33,046 nucleotides of DNA from an uncultured Pedobacter sp. (GTDB lineage Bacteria; Bacteroidota; Bacteroidia; Sphingobacteriales; Sphingobacteriaceae), in assembly GCF_946480185.1 (NCBI RefSeq), contig NZ_CAMLIG010000039.1:1-33046 (forward strand), read 5' to 3'. Below are positions 14,039-23,040 of this stretch, piece after piece (position 1 is the stretch's first letter; the number at the start of each line of letters is the position of its first letter). Position numbers and translations under genes: made by a program. The notes under the pieces were generated by a model, which ran no database searches, had not been told where the DNA came from, and saw only the letters and a list, made by a program, of their open reading frames with translations.

Positions 14039-16207
14039 CTAGTTAGCCATTTCTAAAGGAAATGCTTGCTTCCATAAGTTGTAGTATTGAGATTGAGCAT
14101 TAATCAACTCATCGTGAACCCCTTCTTCAACTACTTTTCCATTATCTAAGACTATAATTTTATCTGCATGGTAAATGGTACTTAGTCTATGAGCAATCAC
14201 AATTATTGTTTTGTTCATTTCTTTTAAATAATTGATAGCTTCTTGTACAAATTGTTCTGATTTGGTATCGAGAGATGAGGTGGCTTCATCTAAAATTAAA
14301 ATCTCTGGATTTCGGTACAAAGCCCTTGCGATAGCTATTCTTTGTTTTTGCCCACCTGATAATGTTGCTCCATTTTCTCCTAGGTATGTTTCAAATCCGT
14401 TGGGCAAGCTTTCAATAAACCCTATTATCCCTAATCTATTAGAAATATCAATAATCCTTTGCATATCCGGTTCAAAATCGCCGATGGCGATATTATCTAC
14501 TACGTTGCCTGCAAACAGGTCTATAGTTTGAGGAACAACGGAAATTAATTGTCTTAAAGTGCTGTTTTTAATATGTTTAATATCGTAATTTCCAATGCTA
14601 ATGCTGCCGGCTTGTATAGGGTATATGTTTTGTAATAAAGCCATTAAGGTAGATTTTCCCGATCCACTTTCTCCTACAATAGCGGTAAACTTTCCTTTTG
14701 GGATACACAGATTTAAATCAGTAAAAACCTGAACTCGGGTTCCGTAGCGGAATGAGACTTTATCAAATTTGATTTCTCCGATTTTGTCCGCTGTTAATTC
14801 CATACGATTTTGAGCCGATTCTTGTTCTAAATCCATAACCTCAAACAGCCTGTCCGCTGCTATCACGGCATCTTGCATAGTCTTGTTCATTCCGATTAAA
14901 CTGTTAACAGGGCCTGTAAAATAACCTGCCAAAGCATAGAAAGAGAGTAACTCACCTGGGGTTATTTCGTTATCCAAAACAAAGCCAGCCCCAACCCAAA
15001 GTAAAACAATAGTAACTATACGAGAAATACCCTCCGATGATGTACTTGAAAAAACCGAATTCATACTTGACGTATAAACAGAGTCTAAAAGTTTGATAAA
15101 GCGTTGTTCTGTTTTTTCATTTGCAAAATCTTCTAAACCAAAACGTTTTACAGTACTAATGGCATTCAAACTTTCTACCAACTGAGATTCCAGCTCTGCA
15201 GAATCTTCCATGAGCTTGCGCTGTGCCTTTTTATTGATTTTATTGCTAATCCAATAAATTGCTAAATACAAAGGAATAACACAAAGGATTAACAAAGCCA
15301 ATTTCCAATAGTAGGTAAACATCAGAGCAAATGAGAAGAAAATAATAAAGATGTTGACAAAAAAGTTGATGCTCACATCGTTTAAAAAAGCCCTGATTTT
15401 AACTGCGTCGTTAATCCTAGAAATGATTTCTCCTACTCGCATCGTATCAAAAAACTGTTGGGGCAGTTTTAATAGGTGTTTGTAATAGCCTAATATCAAA
15501 TTGGCATCAATCATCTGCCCAGTTTTAATGGTGAAAATAGTTTTGGCAGTACCAATGAATAATTGGATTCCCAGAATAACGACCATTATTATGCCCATCA
15601 AATTAAGCAAATTCCTGTTGCCATCTACCAACACAAAATCTACAATTTTCTGTACAAAAATAGATGTGGATAAACCTAAGATGGTGTATATTACTGCGCC
15701 AAAGAGCGCTTGTACCAGTACACTCTTATGCGGGCGTATTAAACTCCAAAATCTGGTATTTATTGAGACTTTTTTGTTGCCAATCTCAAAACTTTCATCC
15801 GGCAACAGCAAAATTAAAACACCTGTCCATTCTTTTTTAAAATCCTCATGGTTTTTCCGGTGCATTTGCCCATCTCCAGGATCCATAATTTCAATGTATT
15901 TTGATGTCATTTTATAGATGACCACATAATGCTGTACTTGCTCTTTTACAACAATATGTGCTATTGCGGGCAGAGGTATTTTAAACAAACTTTCAAAAGG
16001 GCCTTTTACTCCTTTAGCCTCGAATCCCATTTTTTGTGATGCTTCAATCATGCCCAGCACATTCGTCCCTTTTTTATCTGTACCCGCCATTTGGCGTATG
16101 CGAGCAACTGGCAGTTTTAGTTTATAGTGAGCTGCAATAGAAGCTAAACAAGCAGCGCCACAATCGGTTAGGTCTCTTTGTTTTATTTTCATCTGTATTA
16201 GATTCAA
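14039..16207 (-). CDS. Peptidase-C39 ABC transporter (bacteriocin-type exporter)
   Basis: A 722-residue fusion with the standard order: N-terminal C39 cysteine protease (about 1-135) with Q10, C16 in TDCGAACL, H93 in VQHYVVIY and D109 in MDPGDG; six-helix transmembrane domain (about 165-440); C-terminal ATPase with Walker A GESGSGKST near 510, signature LSGGQKQR near 615, Walker B ILILDEATSSLD near 636 and the switch histidine in IAHRLST near 671. All catalytic residues are intact. It cuts double-glycine leaders and exports the core peptide across the inner membrane with the HlyD-type adaptor. A downstream start at Met6 (16192) is equally good. The three small peptides behind it are the obvious substrates. 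Confidence 0.96.
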   Translation of the reverse strand: MNLIQMKIKQRDLTDCGAACLASIAAHYKLKLPVARIRQMAGTDKKGTNVLGMIEASQKMGFEAKGVKGPFESLFKIPLPAIAHIVVKEQVQHYVVIYKMTSKYIEIMDPGDGQMHRKNHEDFKKEWTGVLILLLPDESFEIGNKKVSINTRFWSLIRPHKSVLVQALFGAVIYTILGLSTSIFVQKIVDFVLVDGNRNLLNLMGIIMVVILGIQLFIGTAKTIFTIKTGQMIDANLILGYYKHLLKLPQQFFDTMRVGEIISRINDAVKIRAFLNDVSINFFVNIFIIFFSFALMFTYYWKLALLILCVIPLYLAIYWISNKINKKAQRKLMEDSAELESQLVESLNAISTVKRFGLEDFANEKTEQRFIKLLDSVYTSSMNSVFSSTSSEGISRIVTIVLLWVGAGFVLDNEITPGELLSFYALAGYFTGPVNSLIGMNKTMQDAVIAADRLFEVMDLEQESAQNRMELTADKIGEIKFDKVSFRYGTRVQVFTDLNLCIPKGKFTAIVGESGSGKSTLMALLQNIYPIQAGSISIGNYDIKHIKNSTLRQLISVVPQTIDLFAGNVVDNIAIGDFEPDMQRIIDISNRLGIIGFIESLPNGFETYLGENGATLSGGQKQRIAIARALYRNPEILILDEATSSLDTKSEQFVQEAINYLKEMNKTIIVIAHRLSTIYHADKIIVLDNGKVVEEGVHDELINAQSQYYNLWKQAFPLEMAN

Positions 16208-16332
16208 GGGAGGTTTTTAGATATTACCTCGAAGAATGAGAGTTTGTTACAAATAATTTGTAGTGCAAAAAAAAATGTATTTAAAAGGCTTAATATTTCC
16301 TAGTTTATGGCTTTAACTGAATATAGCGTAAA

Positions 16333-17514
16333 TTAATTAGGTACTAAATTAGGGTTTACCCAATCATCTACTTTATCATAGAGTAATTGATATAAGCTAC
16401 GTTCTGCAACCAAAAATCGAGCATTAAATGTCATCCCTTTTTTAATAAAACCTTTGTAACCATTTTTTAACTGTAAATAATTTTGTTCTAGACTACATTT
16501 TACTTTGAAGTGAGGTTGGTTGTCTGTTATTAAAATATCGTTAGAAATATCTAATACTTTTCCTGTAATAAAACCCCACTGATTGTAGTTAAAAGCATCA
16601 ATATTTAATCGCACTTCTTGCCCTTTTTTTATTAAACCAATATCTGAGGGTTTGATATAGCAAAAAGCAATAATATTGCTGTCAGGAGAAATATCTGCTA
16701 TTTTCTGATTGGCAAATACGTATGCGCCAGCCTGTACACCGGCTAAGTTTTGTAATGAACCATTGATTGGAGCTTTCAATACATAAAGTTTCTCTTGCTC
16801 ATCAACCTCTGCACTTTCGCTTTGTAATTGCCTAAACTCTTCTTTGTATTGAGTGATTTCTGTTTGCCATTGTGTTTGGTATTTTTGTATCATTAATTGT
16901 TTGTTTACTATTGCCTGTTTTAATTCGAAACTATATTTTTCAAACTCGGCATCTGTAATTACTTTTTCTTTATATAGCGTTTCATATCGGCGAAAGGTGG
17001 TTTCTGCTTGTTGTTTTGCATTTTCTGAATTTTGAATATCTTCAATAAATTGATTGTAGGTTACTTGGTATTGAGAGGTTTTAAAAGGAAGATTAGCTGA
17101 ATGACTTGAACTAGTTAACTTCGTTAAGTCTTCTAAAAAGTTATTTAAGGTTGCTATCCTTTTGTTTATGAAATGGTCTTTTTTCCCCTGTAATGAAGCG
17201 TCAATTGTTAGTAGGGTGTCTCCTTGTTTAATACTTTGGTTGTCTTTAAAATAAATGTCTAATACTTTTCCATTTATCGAGCTTTGTAATTCTACTTTTT
17301 CAATGGTTGATTGTAGGATACCTTTAGATTTGACGGATACAGATGTTTTGAGGTAGGGTAATGCCGTAATTACTAGAATTACAGTTATTAAACAAGTTAA
17401 GTATATTACAGAGGAAGTTTTAGAAAGAGCATACCTATGAGTTAAATAATTCATTCGAAATAAACTGGTGGTTTTTATATTTAGGTAACTCCCTTTTCTG
17501 AGTTGACTGAACAT
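16333..17514 (-). CDS. HlyD family secretion adaptor (membrane fusion protein)
   Basis: An adaptor of about 393 residues from ATG 17514. An earlier ATG at 17574 would place the start inside the 29-nt palindrome, so I prefer 17514 (MFSQLRKGSYLNIK); 17454 is also possible. One N-terminal transmembrane helix (VIYLTCLITVILVITALPYL) is followed by a lipoyl/barrel-sandwich half (GKVLDIYFKDNQSIKQGDTL), a long coiled-coil hairpin (about 120-240), the second lipoyl half (YVLKAPINGSLQNLAGVQAG) and a beta-barrel with GQEVRLNIDAFNYNQWGFI. It bridges the ABC exporter to the outer membrane. First gene of the minus-strand cassette, 125 bases before the ABC gene. No TolC is encoded here; a housekeeping one must serve. 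Confidence 0.92.
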   Translation of the reverse strand: MFSQLRKGSYLNIKTTSLFRMNYLTHRYALSKTSSVIYLTCLITVILVITALPYLKTSVSVKSKGILQSTIEKVELQSSINGKVLDIYFKDNQSIKQGDTLLTIDASLQGKKDHFINKRIATLNNFLEDLTKLTSSSHSANLPFKTSQYQVTYNQFIEDIQNSENAKQQAETTFRRYETLYKEKVITDAEFEKYSFELKQAIVNKQLMIQKYQTQWQTEITQYKEEFRQLQSESAEVDEQEKLYVLKAPINGSLQNLAGVQAGAYVFANQKIADISPDSNIIAFCYIKPSDIGLIKKGQEVRLNIDAFNYNQWGFITGKVLDISNDILITDNQPHFKVKCSLEQNYLQLKNGYKGFIKKGMTFNARFLVAERSLYQLLYDKVDDWVNPNLVPN

Positions 17515-17542
17515 CCAAGTAAAAATAATGTAACATATTTTT

Positions 17543-17571
17543 AAAAATGGCAAGTTTAACTTGCCATTTTT
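17543..17571. promoter_or_regulatory. Perfect 29-nt palindrome between regulator and secretion genes
   Basis: AAAAATGGCAAGTT, one T, AACTTGCCATTTTT: two 14-base arms with perfect symmetry. It lies between divergent genes, 40 bases before the XRE regulator ATG, so it is more likely an operator than a terminator. A weak -7 box for the regulator, TATTTTCG (17585-17592), follows. The XRE protein is the natural candidate binder, which would give control of itself and of the export cassette. Confidence 0.6.
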
Positions 17572-17610
17572 CATTCTGATTTAATTATTTTCGCTTATCT
17601 ATATTAAAAC

Positions 17611-17864
17611 ATGAAAGACACAAACTGTAACCAATGTATTGCTGAGTTCTTGCTAAAAATCAGAGTTAAAAAGAGATATAGTCAAAACTTTGTTGCATTG
17701 TCCGTTGGGATATCCTTAACGGCATATAAAGCTTGGGAAAATGGGAAAATCGATTTCACCATTAATAAGTTGGAAAAATATGTGATGTATATGAGATTAA
17801 TATTTTAGACTTATTGGAAGCTATAAGTCATTCTTCAGTTGTTCATATACTAAATAGTATCTGA
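17611..17864 (+). pseudogene. XRE-type HTH regulator with a one-base frameshift
   Basis: ATG 17611 opens a 65-residue frame with an HTH of XRE type: YSQNFVALSVGISLTAYKAW followed by ENGKIDFTINKLEK. It then goes out of frame at the AAAAA run 17774-17778 and stops at 17808. The other frame continues ICDVYEINILDLLEA and ISHSSVVHILNSI to TGA 17862-17864, exactly the C-terminal helix expected (KLEKICDVYEINILDLL). One extra A would restore a protein of about 84 residues. Divergent from the secretion operon, it is probably its regulator. Whether the lesion is real or a homopolymer error cannot be told here. Confidence 0.75.
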
Positions 17865-17920
17865 TTAAATATTATCGTTTTATAAAGCTAATTTTACAAC
17901 TAAAACGTTCATTACACTGA

Positions 17921-19630
17921 ATGCGAAAACTTAGTTTTATTTTCTTTCCACTGTTTTTAGCCCAAATCGGCATAAGCCAAACCAAGTTTATTACTCTAAA
18001 AATTGAAGGTTTGCCACATCATAAAAACCAAGTTAATTCACAGTTTCCAGATTCTTTAAGCGCTTACCGCGGATTGCAACAGCAAATTAGGGCTTTGCAA
18101 TTTGATGGATATTTTGATGTGGATTTAGAAAAAACAACATTTAAAAAAGATACATTATTTGCAAAGCTTGTTCTAGGTGTACGTTATTCTGGAATAAGCT
18201 TGCAAAACGGAAATGTTTCACCTGCTTTAGTTCGCGATTTAGGCTTGAAGATTTCGTTCCAAAAAAACACACCGATAGCCTTGGGTACAATCAAAAAAAC
18301 TTATTCTACCATTCTTAACTATTATCAAAACAACGGTTATCCTTTTGCACAAGTTTGGTTAGATAGTTTAACGGATGCCAAAAAAGATTTACAAGCCAAA
18401 ATTTTCATTAACGAAGGAAAAAAGATTATGCTTGACACTTTAAGACTAGTAGGTTCTGCAAAGTTGAGTCAGTCGTTTTTATCCTCTTACTTAGGTTTAA
18501 AAAAAGAAGATTTATATAACGAAGAAAAGGTGCAAAGTATTGAAAAGCGCTTGCGTGATTTACCTTTTGTTAAACTGCCCAAAGCACCCGAAGTAGTTTT
18601 TAGCGGAAACGATGCTAAAATTAATTTGTTTGTTGATAAGCAAAATGCCAACCAGTTTGATGGGATTATTGGTTTTTTACCCAATGCGCAAACAGGAAAA
18701 CTACAGTTAACCGGTGATTTTAAATTAAATTTAAAGAATGCCCTTAAAAATGGCGAAACCTTGAATTTTAACTATCGAGGCTTGCCTGCACAATCTCAGG
18801 AACTTAACCTAGATTTTATTTACCCATACCTATTTAACAGCCAGTTGGGTGTAAACACCAGCTTCCAACTGTTTAAACGCGATACCAGCTTTTTAAATTT
18901 AAACACCAAACTAGCTTTTGAGTACAACTTCAGCCTGACTAAAAAAATAAGTTTCTTTCTTGAAAATTTTAAAGGCAACCAAGTCTCTACAGATCAACCC
19001 ACTACGATACCTAATAATGCAAATATCAATTCTGTTTTTTATGGTATTGCACTGGCTTATGTGAATTTAGACAATAAAATTATACCCTTAAGTGGTGCCG
19101 ATTTAAATCTGCAATTATCTGCCGGACAGCGAAAAGTTACACCCTCGCAAAACTTCAACCCTAAGGATTTTTTTGATAAAACCAAAAGCCAGCAATTTAA
19201 AATGCAGGCAGATCTGAAATATTATCTCAAATTGGGAACTAAGACGGTACTTTTTATGCACAACAATTCAGCTATTTTAACTGGTAAGGATATTTTTGAG
19301 AACGAGGCTTTTAGGATAGGAGGTTTTAAAACCTTGCGGGGTTTTGATGAACAATCCATCAATGTAAACAGCTACAGTATACAAACTACCGAGTTCAGAT
19401 ATTTTGTAGAAAGAAATTCGTATTTGAATTTATTTTACGATCAGGCCTATACTTATCAAAACTTTGTAAACCAAAAAGCTACAGATTATCCTTTAGGTAT
19501 TGGCACCGGAATTACATTTCAAACCAAAATTGGCATTACATCTTTAAGCTATGCAATTGGTAAACAGAAAAATATTCCATTAGATTTGCAGAAAGGTAAA
19601 ATCCACATCGGAATTTTGAGCTACTTTTAG
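17921..19630 (+). CDS. BamA/TamA-like outer-membrane protein
   Basis: A 569-residue protein with a signal peptide (about residues 1-19, ending IGISQT), an N-terminal part with POTRA-like repeats (about 20-230; for example LQNGNVSPALVRDLGLKISF) and a C-terminal beta-barrel (about 240-569) of alternating strands. Features of the Omp85 surface-antigen barrel: FRIGGFKTLRGFDEQSINVN near 465-485 (an RGF-type loop motif), and a final strand KGKIHIGILSYF ending in an aromatic residue, as for BAM substrates. It is shorter than BamA (about 800) and closer to TamA-like accessory proteins. Next gene starts 4 bases later. A role in outer-membrane or surface protein assembly is inferred. Confidence 0.8.
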   Translation: MRKLSFIFFPLFLAQIGISQTKFITLKIEGLPHHKNQVNSQFPDSLSAYRGLQQQIRALQFDGYFDVDLEKTTFKKDTLFAKLVLGVRYSGISLQNGNVSPALVRDLGLKISFQKNTPIALGTIKKTYSTILNYYQNNGYPFAQVWLDSLTDAKKDLQAKIFINEGKKIMLDTLRLVGSAKLSQSFLSSYLGLKKEDLYNEEKVQSIEKRLRDLPFVKLPKAPEVVFSGNDAKINLFVDKQNANQFDGIIGFLPNAQTGKLQLTGDFKLNLKNALKNGETLNFNYRGLPAQSQELNLDFIYPYLFNSQLGVNTSFQLFKRDTSFLNLNTKLAFEYNFSLTKKISFFLENFKGNQVSTDQPTTIPNNANINSVFYGIALAYVNLDNKIIPLSGADLNLQLSAGQRKVTPSQNFNPKDFFDKTKSQQFKMQADLKYYLKLGTKTVLFMHNNSAILTGKDIFENEAFRIGGFKTLRGFDEQSINVNSYSIQTTEFRYFVERNSYLNLFYDQAYTYQNFVNQKATDYPLGIGTGITFQTKIGITSLSYAIGKQKNIPLDLQKGKIHIGILSYF

Positions 19631-19634
19631 GTTT

Positions 19635-20609
19635 ATGAGGCAAATAGTGTTGTTTTTTTCTTTACTGTTACTGGGTGTTAACGGGTCTGCATTTGCAAAT
19701 CAGGATACAACAGCAAAAACTATTGATACAGCTAAAAATGAGATTTATAAACCTCGGCTTATTATAGACTCTGCCGCTTTAGCTCGAAAGAATTTTGTAA
19801 GGGATTCCATCACTTGGCATTTCTTGAGGCCAGATCCTAATCGGGCAAACCCTTATGTTGAACAGCTTTTGGTAAATAATGTGACCACAGATCCTTATTT
19901 GTTAAGCTTGCCGAAAAATTTTAAAAGAGTAAATAACCCTTACGGCGTAGGCAACTACCTTAATAAATATCCAACTTGGTTTTTAGTGGCTATTTTAACC
20001 TTGCTGACAATGTTTGGTGTGGTTAGGTTAGTTTTCTCTAAAGAAATCGCCAATCTTTTCAGAGCTTTTTTTGACAATAGAGTTTTAAGCCAGATTGATA
20101 AGGAAGAAAATGTGCTCATCACTTGGCAATTTATTTTTCTTTATCTGATATTCTCTTTTACAGTCGGCTTGTTTATTTGTTTATTGATGTACAAAACGGG
20201 TGCCTCAAGCGCCGCTACGGATTTTAGTTCCTTTCTGATTGTTTCATTGGCTGCATTTGTGTTTTTCGGTTTAAAAATATTTACGATAAAATTTCTAGGC
20301 TTTTTGTTTGAGCTTCAAAAACTAACCAGAGAATATTTAAATATCATCTACCTAACTTACATCAACTCCTTGTTTTTACTGCTTCCGGCTACGTTTATTT
20401 TAACATTTGTAGGTTTCAACCACGGGCATTTGGTGATTTGGGGTTTTGTAGTACTTTTTTCCATTTTTATAGGATTTCAATTATTAAGGCTAACGTTTAA
20501 GATTTTATTAAACCATCAGTTGTCGAAATTTTATTTATTTCTGTATCTTTGCACCCTTGAAATTTGTCCTATACTATTGTTTGTAAAAACAATTAATAGT
20601 AGTTTATAG
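19635..20609 (+). CDS. DUF4271 family membrane protein
   Basis: A 324-residue protein. It starts with a signal-like segment (MRQIVLFFSLLLLGVNGSAF), then a periplasmic stretch of about 90 residues ending NNPYGVGNYLNKYPTWFL, then about seven hydrophobic helices. This matches DUF4271, a Bacteroidota membrane family usually found directly before hemD, as here (6 bases to hemD). Function unknown. The 3' end carries an internal promoter for hemD at 20520-20551. Confidence 0.85.
   Translation: MRQIVLFFSLLLLGVNGSAFANQDTTAKTIDTAKNEIYKPRLIIDSAALARKNFVRDSITWHFLRPDPNRANPYVEQLLVNNVTTDPYLLSLPKNFKRVNNPYGVGNYLNKYPTWFLVAILTLLTMFGVVRLVFSKEIANLFRAFFDNRVLSQIDKEENVLITWQFIFLYLIFSFTVGLFICLLMYKTGASSAATDFSSFLIVSLAAFVFFGLKIFTIKFLGFLFELQKLTREYLNIIYLTYINSLFLLLPATFILTFVGFNHGHLVIWGFVVLFSIFIGFQLLRLTFKILLNHQLSKFYLFLYLCTLEICPILLFVKTINSSL
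20520..20551 (+). promoter_or_regulatory. Internal promoter for hemD within the DUF4271 gene
   Basis: TATCTTTG (20544-20551), followed by C, matches TAnnTTTG exactly, with TTG at 20520-20522 and a 21-base spacer. The start would lie about 60 bases before the hemD ATG. The leader contains an imperfect hairpin (ACTATTGTTT with AAACAATTAATAGT). Confidence 0.6.
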
Positions 20610-20615
20610 TGTTAT

Positions 20616-21383
20616 ATGGAATTTAATTTGGAAGAGAGAAAGACTAAGGTTAAAAGTGTATTAGTTACTTTGCCAGCACCAGAGGGTGAAAAATCACCTT
20701 ATTTTGATTTGGCGTCGTCTTTAAATTTAAAGATAGATTTTAGGTCATTTATACATGTTGAAGGGGTTGCGGGAAAAGATATTAGAAAGGATAAGATTAA
20801 TATGGCAGATTTTAGCGCTGTTATATTAACCAGTAGAAATGCTGCCGATCATTACTTTAGGGTTTGTGAAGAAATGCGTTTCGATGTTCCGGCAGACATG
20901 AAATATTTCTGTTTGTCTGAATCTATTGCGTTATATCTTCAAAAATACATCCAATATCGTAAGCGGAAAATATTTTTCGGAAAGCAAACTGCAAAGGATT
21001 TGGCAGAAGTGATTAAGAAACACTCCACTGAAAAGTTTTTATACCCATGTTCTGATGTAGCTGCAGAGGCTACCGAAACCTTCTTGAGAAGTCAAGGAAT
21101 TGATTTTACGCCGGCGGTGTTATTTAAAACTGTAGTTTCGGATTTATCTGATCTTGCCGAAGTGTTTTATGACATCATCGCATTCTTCAGTCCGTCAAGC
21201 GTACAGTCGCTTTACACAAACTTTCCTAACTTTAAACAGAACAAAACAAGGATTGCTGCATTTGGCAAAACTACACAACAAGCTATTTTAGATGCAGGTT
21301 TAATTTTGGATATTCCGGCGCCAACACCCGAGGCCCCGTCCATGACAATGGCGATAGAACAATATATAAAATCAATAAAATAG
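20616..21383 (+). CDS. hemD: Uroporphyrinogen-III synthase
   Basis: A 255-residue HemD-type protein. Two alpha/beta halves are visible: an N-terminal segment KSVLVTLPAPEGEKSPYFDL, AVILTSRNAADHYF (the SRNA-type motif that packs at the active cleft), and the C-terminal half DIIAFFSPSSVQSLYTNFP followed by RIAAFGKTTQQAILDAGL, the family's IGxxTxxAxxxxG motif with Phe for Ile. It cyclises hydroxymethylbilane to uroporphyrinogen III, in tetrapyrrole synthesis, in the cytoplasm. Directly after DUF4271 with its own promoter and a strong terminator. Placement beside DUF4271 is a Bacteroidota habit. Confidence 0.88.
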   Translation: MEFNLEERKTKVKSVLVTLPAPEGEKSPYFDLASSLNLKIDFRSFIHVEGVAGKDIRKDKINMADFSAVILTSRNAADHYFRVCEEMRFDVPADMKYFCLSESIALYLQKYIQYRKRKIFFGKQTAKDLAEVIKKHSTEKFLYPCSDVAAEATETFLRSQGIDFTPAVLFKTVVSDLSDLAEVFYDIIAFFSPSSVQSLYTNFPNFKQNKTRIAAFGKTTQQAILDAGLILDIPAPTPEAPSMTMAIEQYIKSIK

Positions 21384-21405
21384 GCAGTTTACGACTAAAT
21401 TATAC

Positions 21406-21438
21406 AAAGCGACTTTACTAAATAGTCGCTTTTTTTTT
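21406..21438 (+). terminator. Rho-independent terminator after hemD
   Basis: AAAGCGACT, a 9-base loop, AGTCGCTTT and then a run of T, 22 bases after the hemD stop. It isolates hemD from the gld operon. Confidence 0.85.
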
Positions 21439-21585
21439 GAAACTTTATGATTTTTACTGCGTACTAAGGAGAAATTAAATTTAGCAAATACCTATTATTT
21501 GGTATTTTAACAATGATTTTAAGCACTTAACTTTGAAATTTTAGTAGATTTTGAGTGTTGAATTTTAGCAATAAAAAATATTTTA

Positions 21586-21614
21586 TTTGAAAATGTTGAA
21601 TTTCTGTATATTAG
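21586..21614 (+). promoter_or_regulatory. Candidate promoter of the gldKLMN operon
   Basis: TTTG (21586-21589), a 17-base spacer and TATATTAG (21607-21614), one mismatch to TAnnTTTG, 46 bases before the gldK ATG. The 220-base gap after the hemD terminator holds no gene; it is very AT-rich with repeated TTGAATTTT-like words. Confidence 0.4.
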
Positions 21615-21660
21615 AAACGTTTTTTTACACAAGGAAAACACAATAAAACTTGAAGAGCAC

Positions 21661-22995
21661 ATGAGAAATTTATTCATATCTGGATTGATATTGATTAGTA
21701 TTGCCCTTTTTAGCTGCGGTAAAGGAGATGGCAGGGGAGAACTAATTGGTGTTAAATCTAAGGCGGTTAAACAAGAGCTACCTTACGGTATGGTTTACAT
21801 ACCCGCCGGAACGTTTATTATGGGTCAAGTTGATCAAGACGTTACCATCTCGCAGTTCCCACAAAACAAACAAGTTACCATTTCTGCATTTTACATGGAT
21901 GAAACCGAAATTTCAAACAGCGAGTACAAGCAGTTTGTTAATTGGGTTAGAGATTCCATAGCTTTTAACTTAGTGGGTAAGCCCAAAAAATATTTACTGA
22001 AAAGTAAAGGCGGAAAAGAAAGCCCTTATATTAACTGGAAAGCAATGAATTCTGGCAAAGGTATTTGGGGTGATAAAACTTTAAAAGACAAGTTAGATCA
22101 AGCCATGTATTATTCAGGAACCTCAAAATTTTTCAATAAAAAAGAATTAAAGGTTGAGCAATTAAAATATGATTATGCTTGGGTTGATTATAAAAAAGCG
22201 GCCGCTTACCGAGGTTTAAGAGATCCCAACCTTACCAAAGGAGCACCAACTGTTGACAGATCAGAATTTATTGTAAAAGAAGAAACTTATATTTATCCAG
22301 ATACTTTGGTTTGGATTTCGGATTTCACCTATGCTCAAAACGATCCAATGGCTAAAGGTTACTTTTCTCACCCATCATTTGCTAACTATCCGGTAGTAGG
22401 TGTTACTTGGGAACAGGCAAAAGCTTTTACGGTTTGGAGATCAAGACTGAACGAAAATTATAAAAATTCAAAATCTTTACCGGCTAGGTTAGATTATGAC
22501 TTACCTACTGAGGCTGAGTTTGAATACGCAGCCAGAGGAGGAAGAGTTGCAACCAGCTATCCATGGGGCGGTCCATATATCAGAAATGCAAAAGGTTGCT
22601 TGTTAGCGAACTTTAAGCCTGGTAGAGGTAACTATATTGATGATGGTGGTGCGTTTACAGTTTACGTAAAATCATATTTCCCTAATGATTACGGTTTATA
22701 TAACATGGCTGGTAACGTAGCAGAGTGGACAAGTTCTATTTATAACGATGCGGCTTCTGCGTATGTAAGTACAATTAACCCATCTTTCAATAAAGCAGTA
22801 CAAAAAGGAGATCCAGATTACAACAAGAAAAGAGTTGTAAAAGGTGGCTCTTGGAAAGATATAGGCTATTTTCTTCAAAATTCCGCTAAATCTTATGAAT
22901 ACCCAGATTCAGCAAGATCTTCAATTGGCTTTAGATGTGTTACCCCATTCTTGGGTAGAGACATTAAAGATAAGCCTGGAAAAATGAAACCTTAA
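21661..22995 (+). CDS. gldK: Type IX secretion/gliding lipoprotein GldK
   Basis: A 444-residue lipoprotein: signal MRNLFISGLILISIALFSC with lipobox cysteine C19. The mature part is a formylglycine-generating-enzyme-like (FGE-sulfatase) domain: GMVYIPAGTFIMGQ near 41-54, FYMDETEISNSEYKQFVNWV near 77-96, then the C-terminal core DLPTEAEFEYAARGG, GLYNMAGNVAEWTSS and RVVKGGSWKD. GldK (PorK) forms the outer-membrane-associated ring with GldN in the type IX secretion system. First gene of the gldKLMN operon, followed by gldL after 45 bases. The insertion between the two FGE parts (about 100-270) is the normal GldK length. Confidence 0.95.
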   Translation: MRNLFISGLILISIALFSCGKGDGRGELIGVKSKAVKQELPYGMVYIPAGTFIMGQVDQDVTISQFPQNKQVTISAFYMDETEISNSEYKQFVNWVRDSIAFNLVGKPKKYLLKSKGGKESPYINWKAMNSGKGIWGDKTLKDKLDQAMYYSGTSKFFNKKELKVEQLKYDYAWVDYKKAAAYRGLRDPNLTKGAPTVDRSEFIVKEETYIYPDTLVWISDFTYAQNDPMAKGYFSHPSFANYPVVGVTWEQAKAFTVWRSRLNENYKNSKSLPARLDYDLPTEAEFEYAARGGRVATSYPWGGPYIRNAKGCLLANFKPGRGNYIDDGGAFTVYVKSYFPNDYGLYNMAGNVAEWTSSIYNDAASAYVSTINPSFNKAVQKGDPDYNKKRVVKGGSWKDIGYFLQNSAKSYEYPDSARSSIGFRCVTPFLGRDIKDKPGKMKP

Positions 22996-23040
22996 TTATC
23001 AACACAATAAAACAACCTAACACAAAAAACGTCTCAAAAA

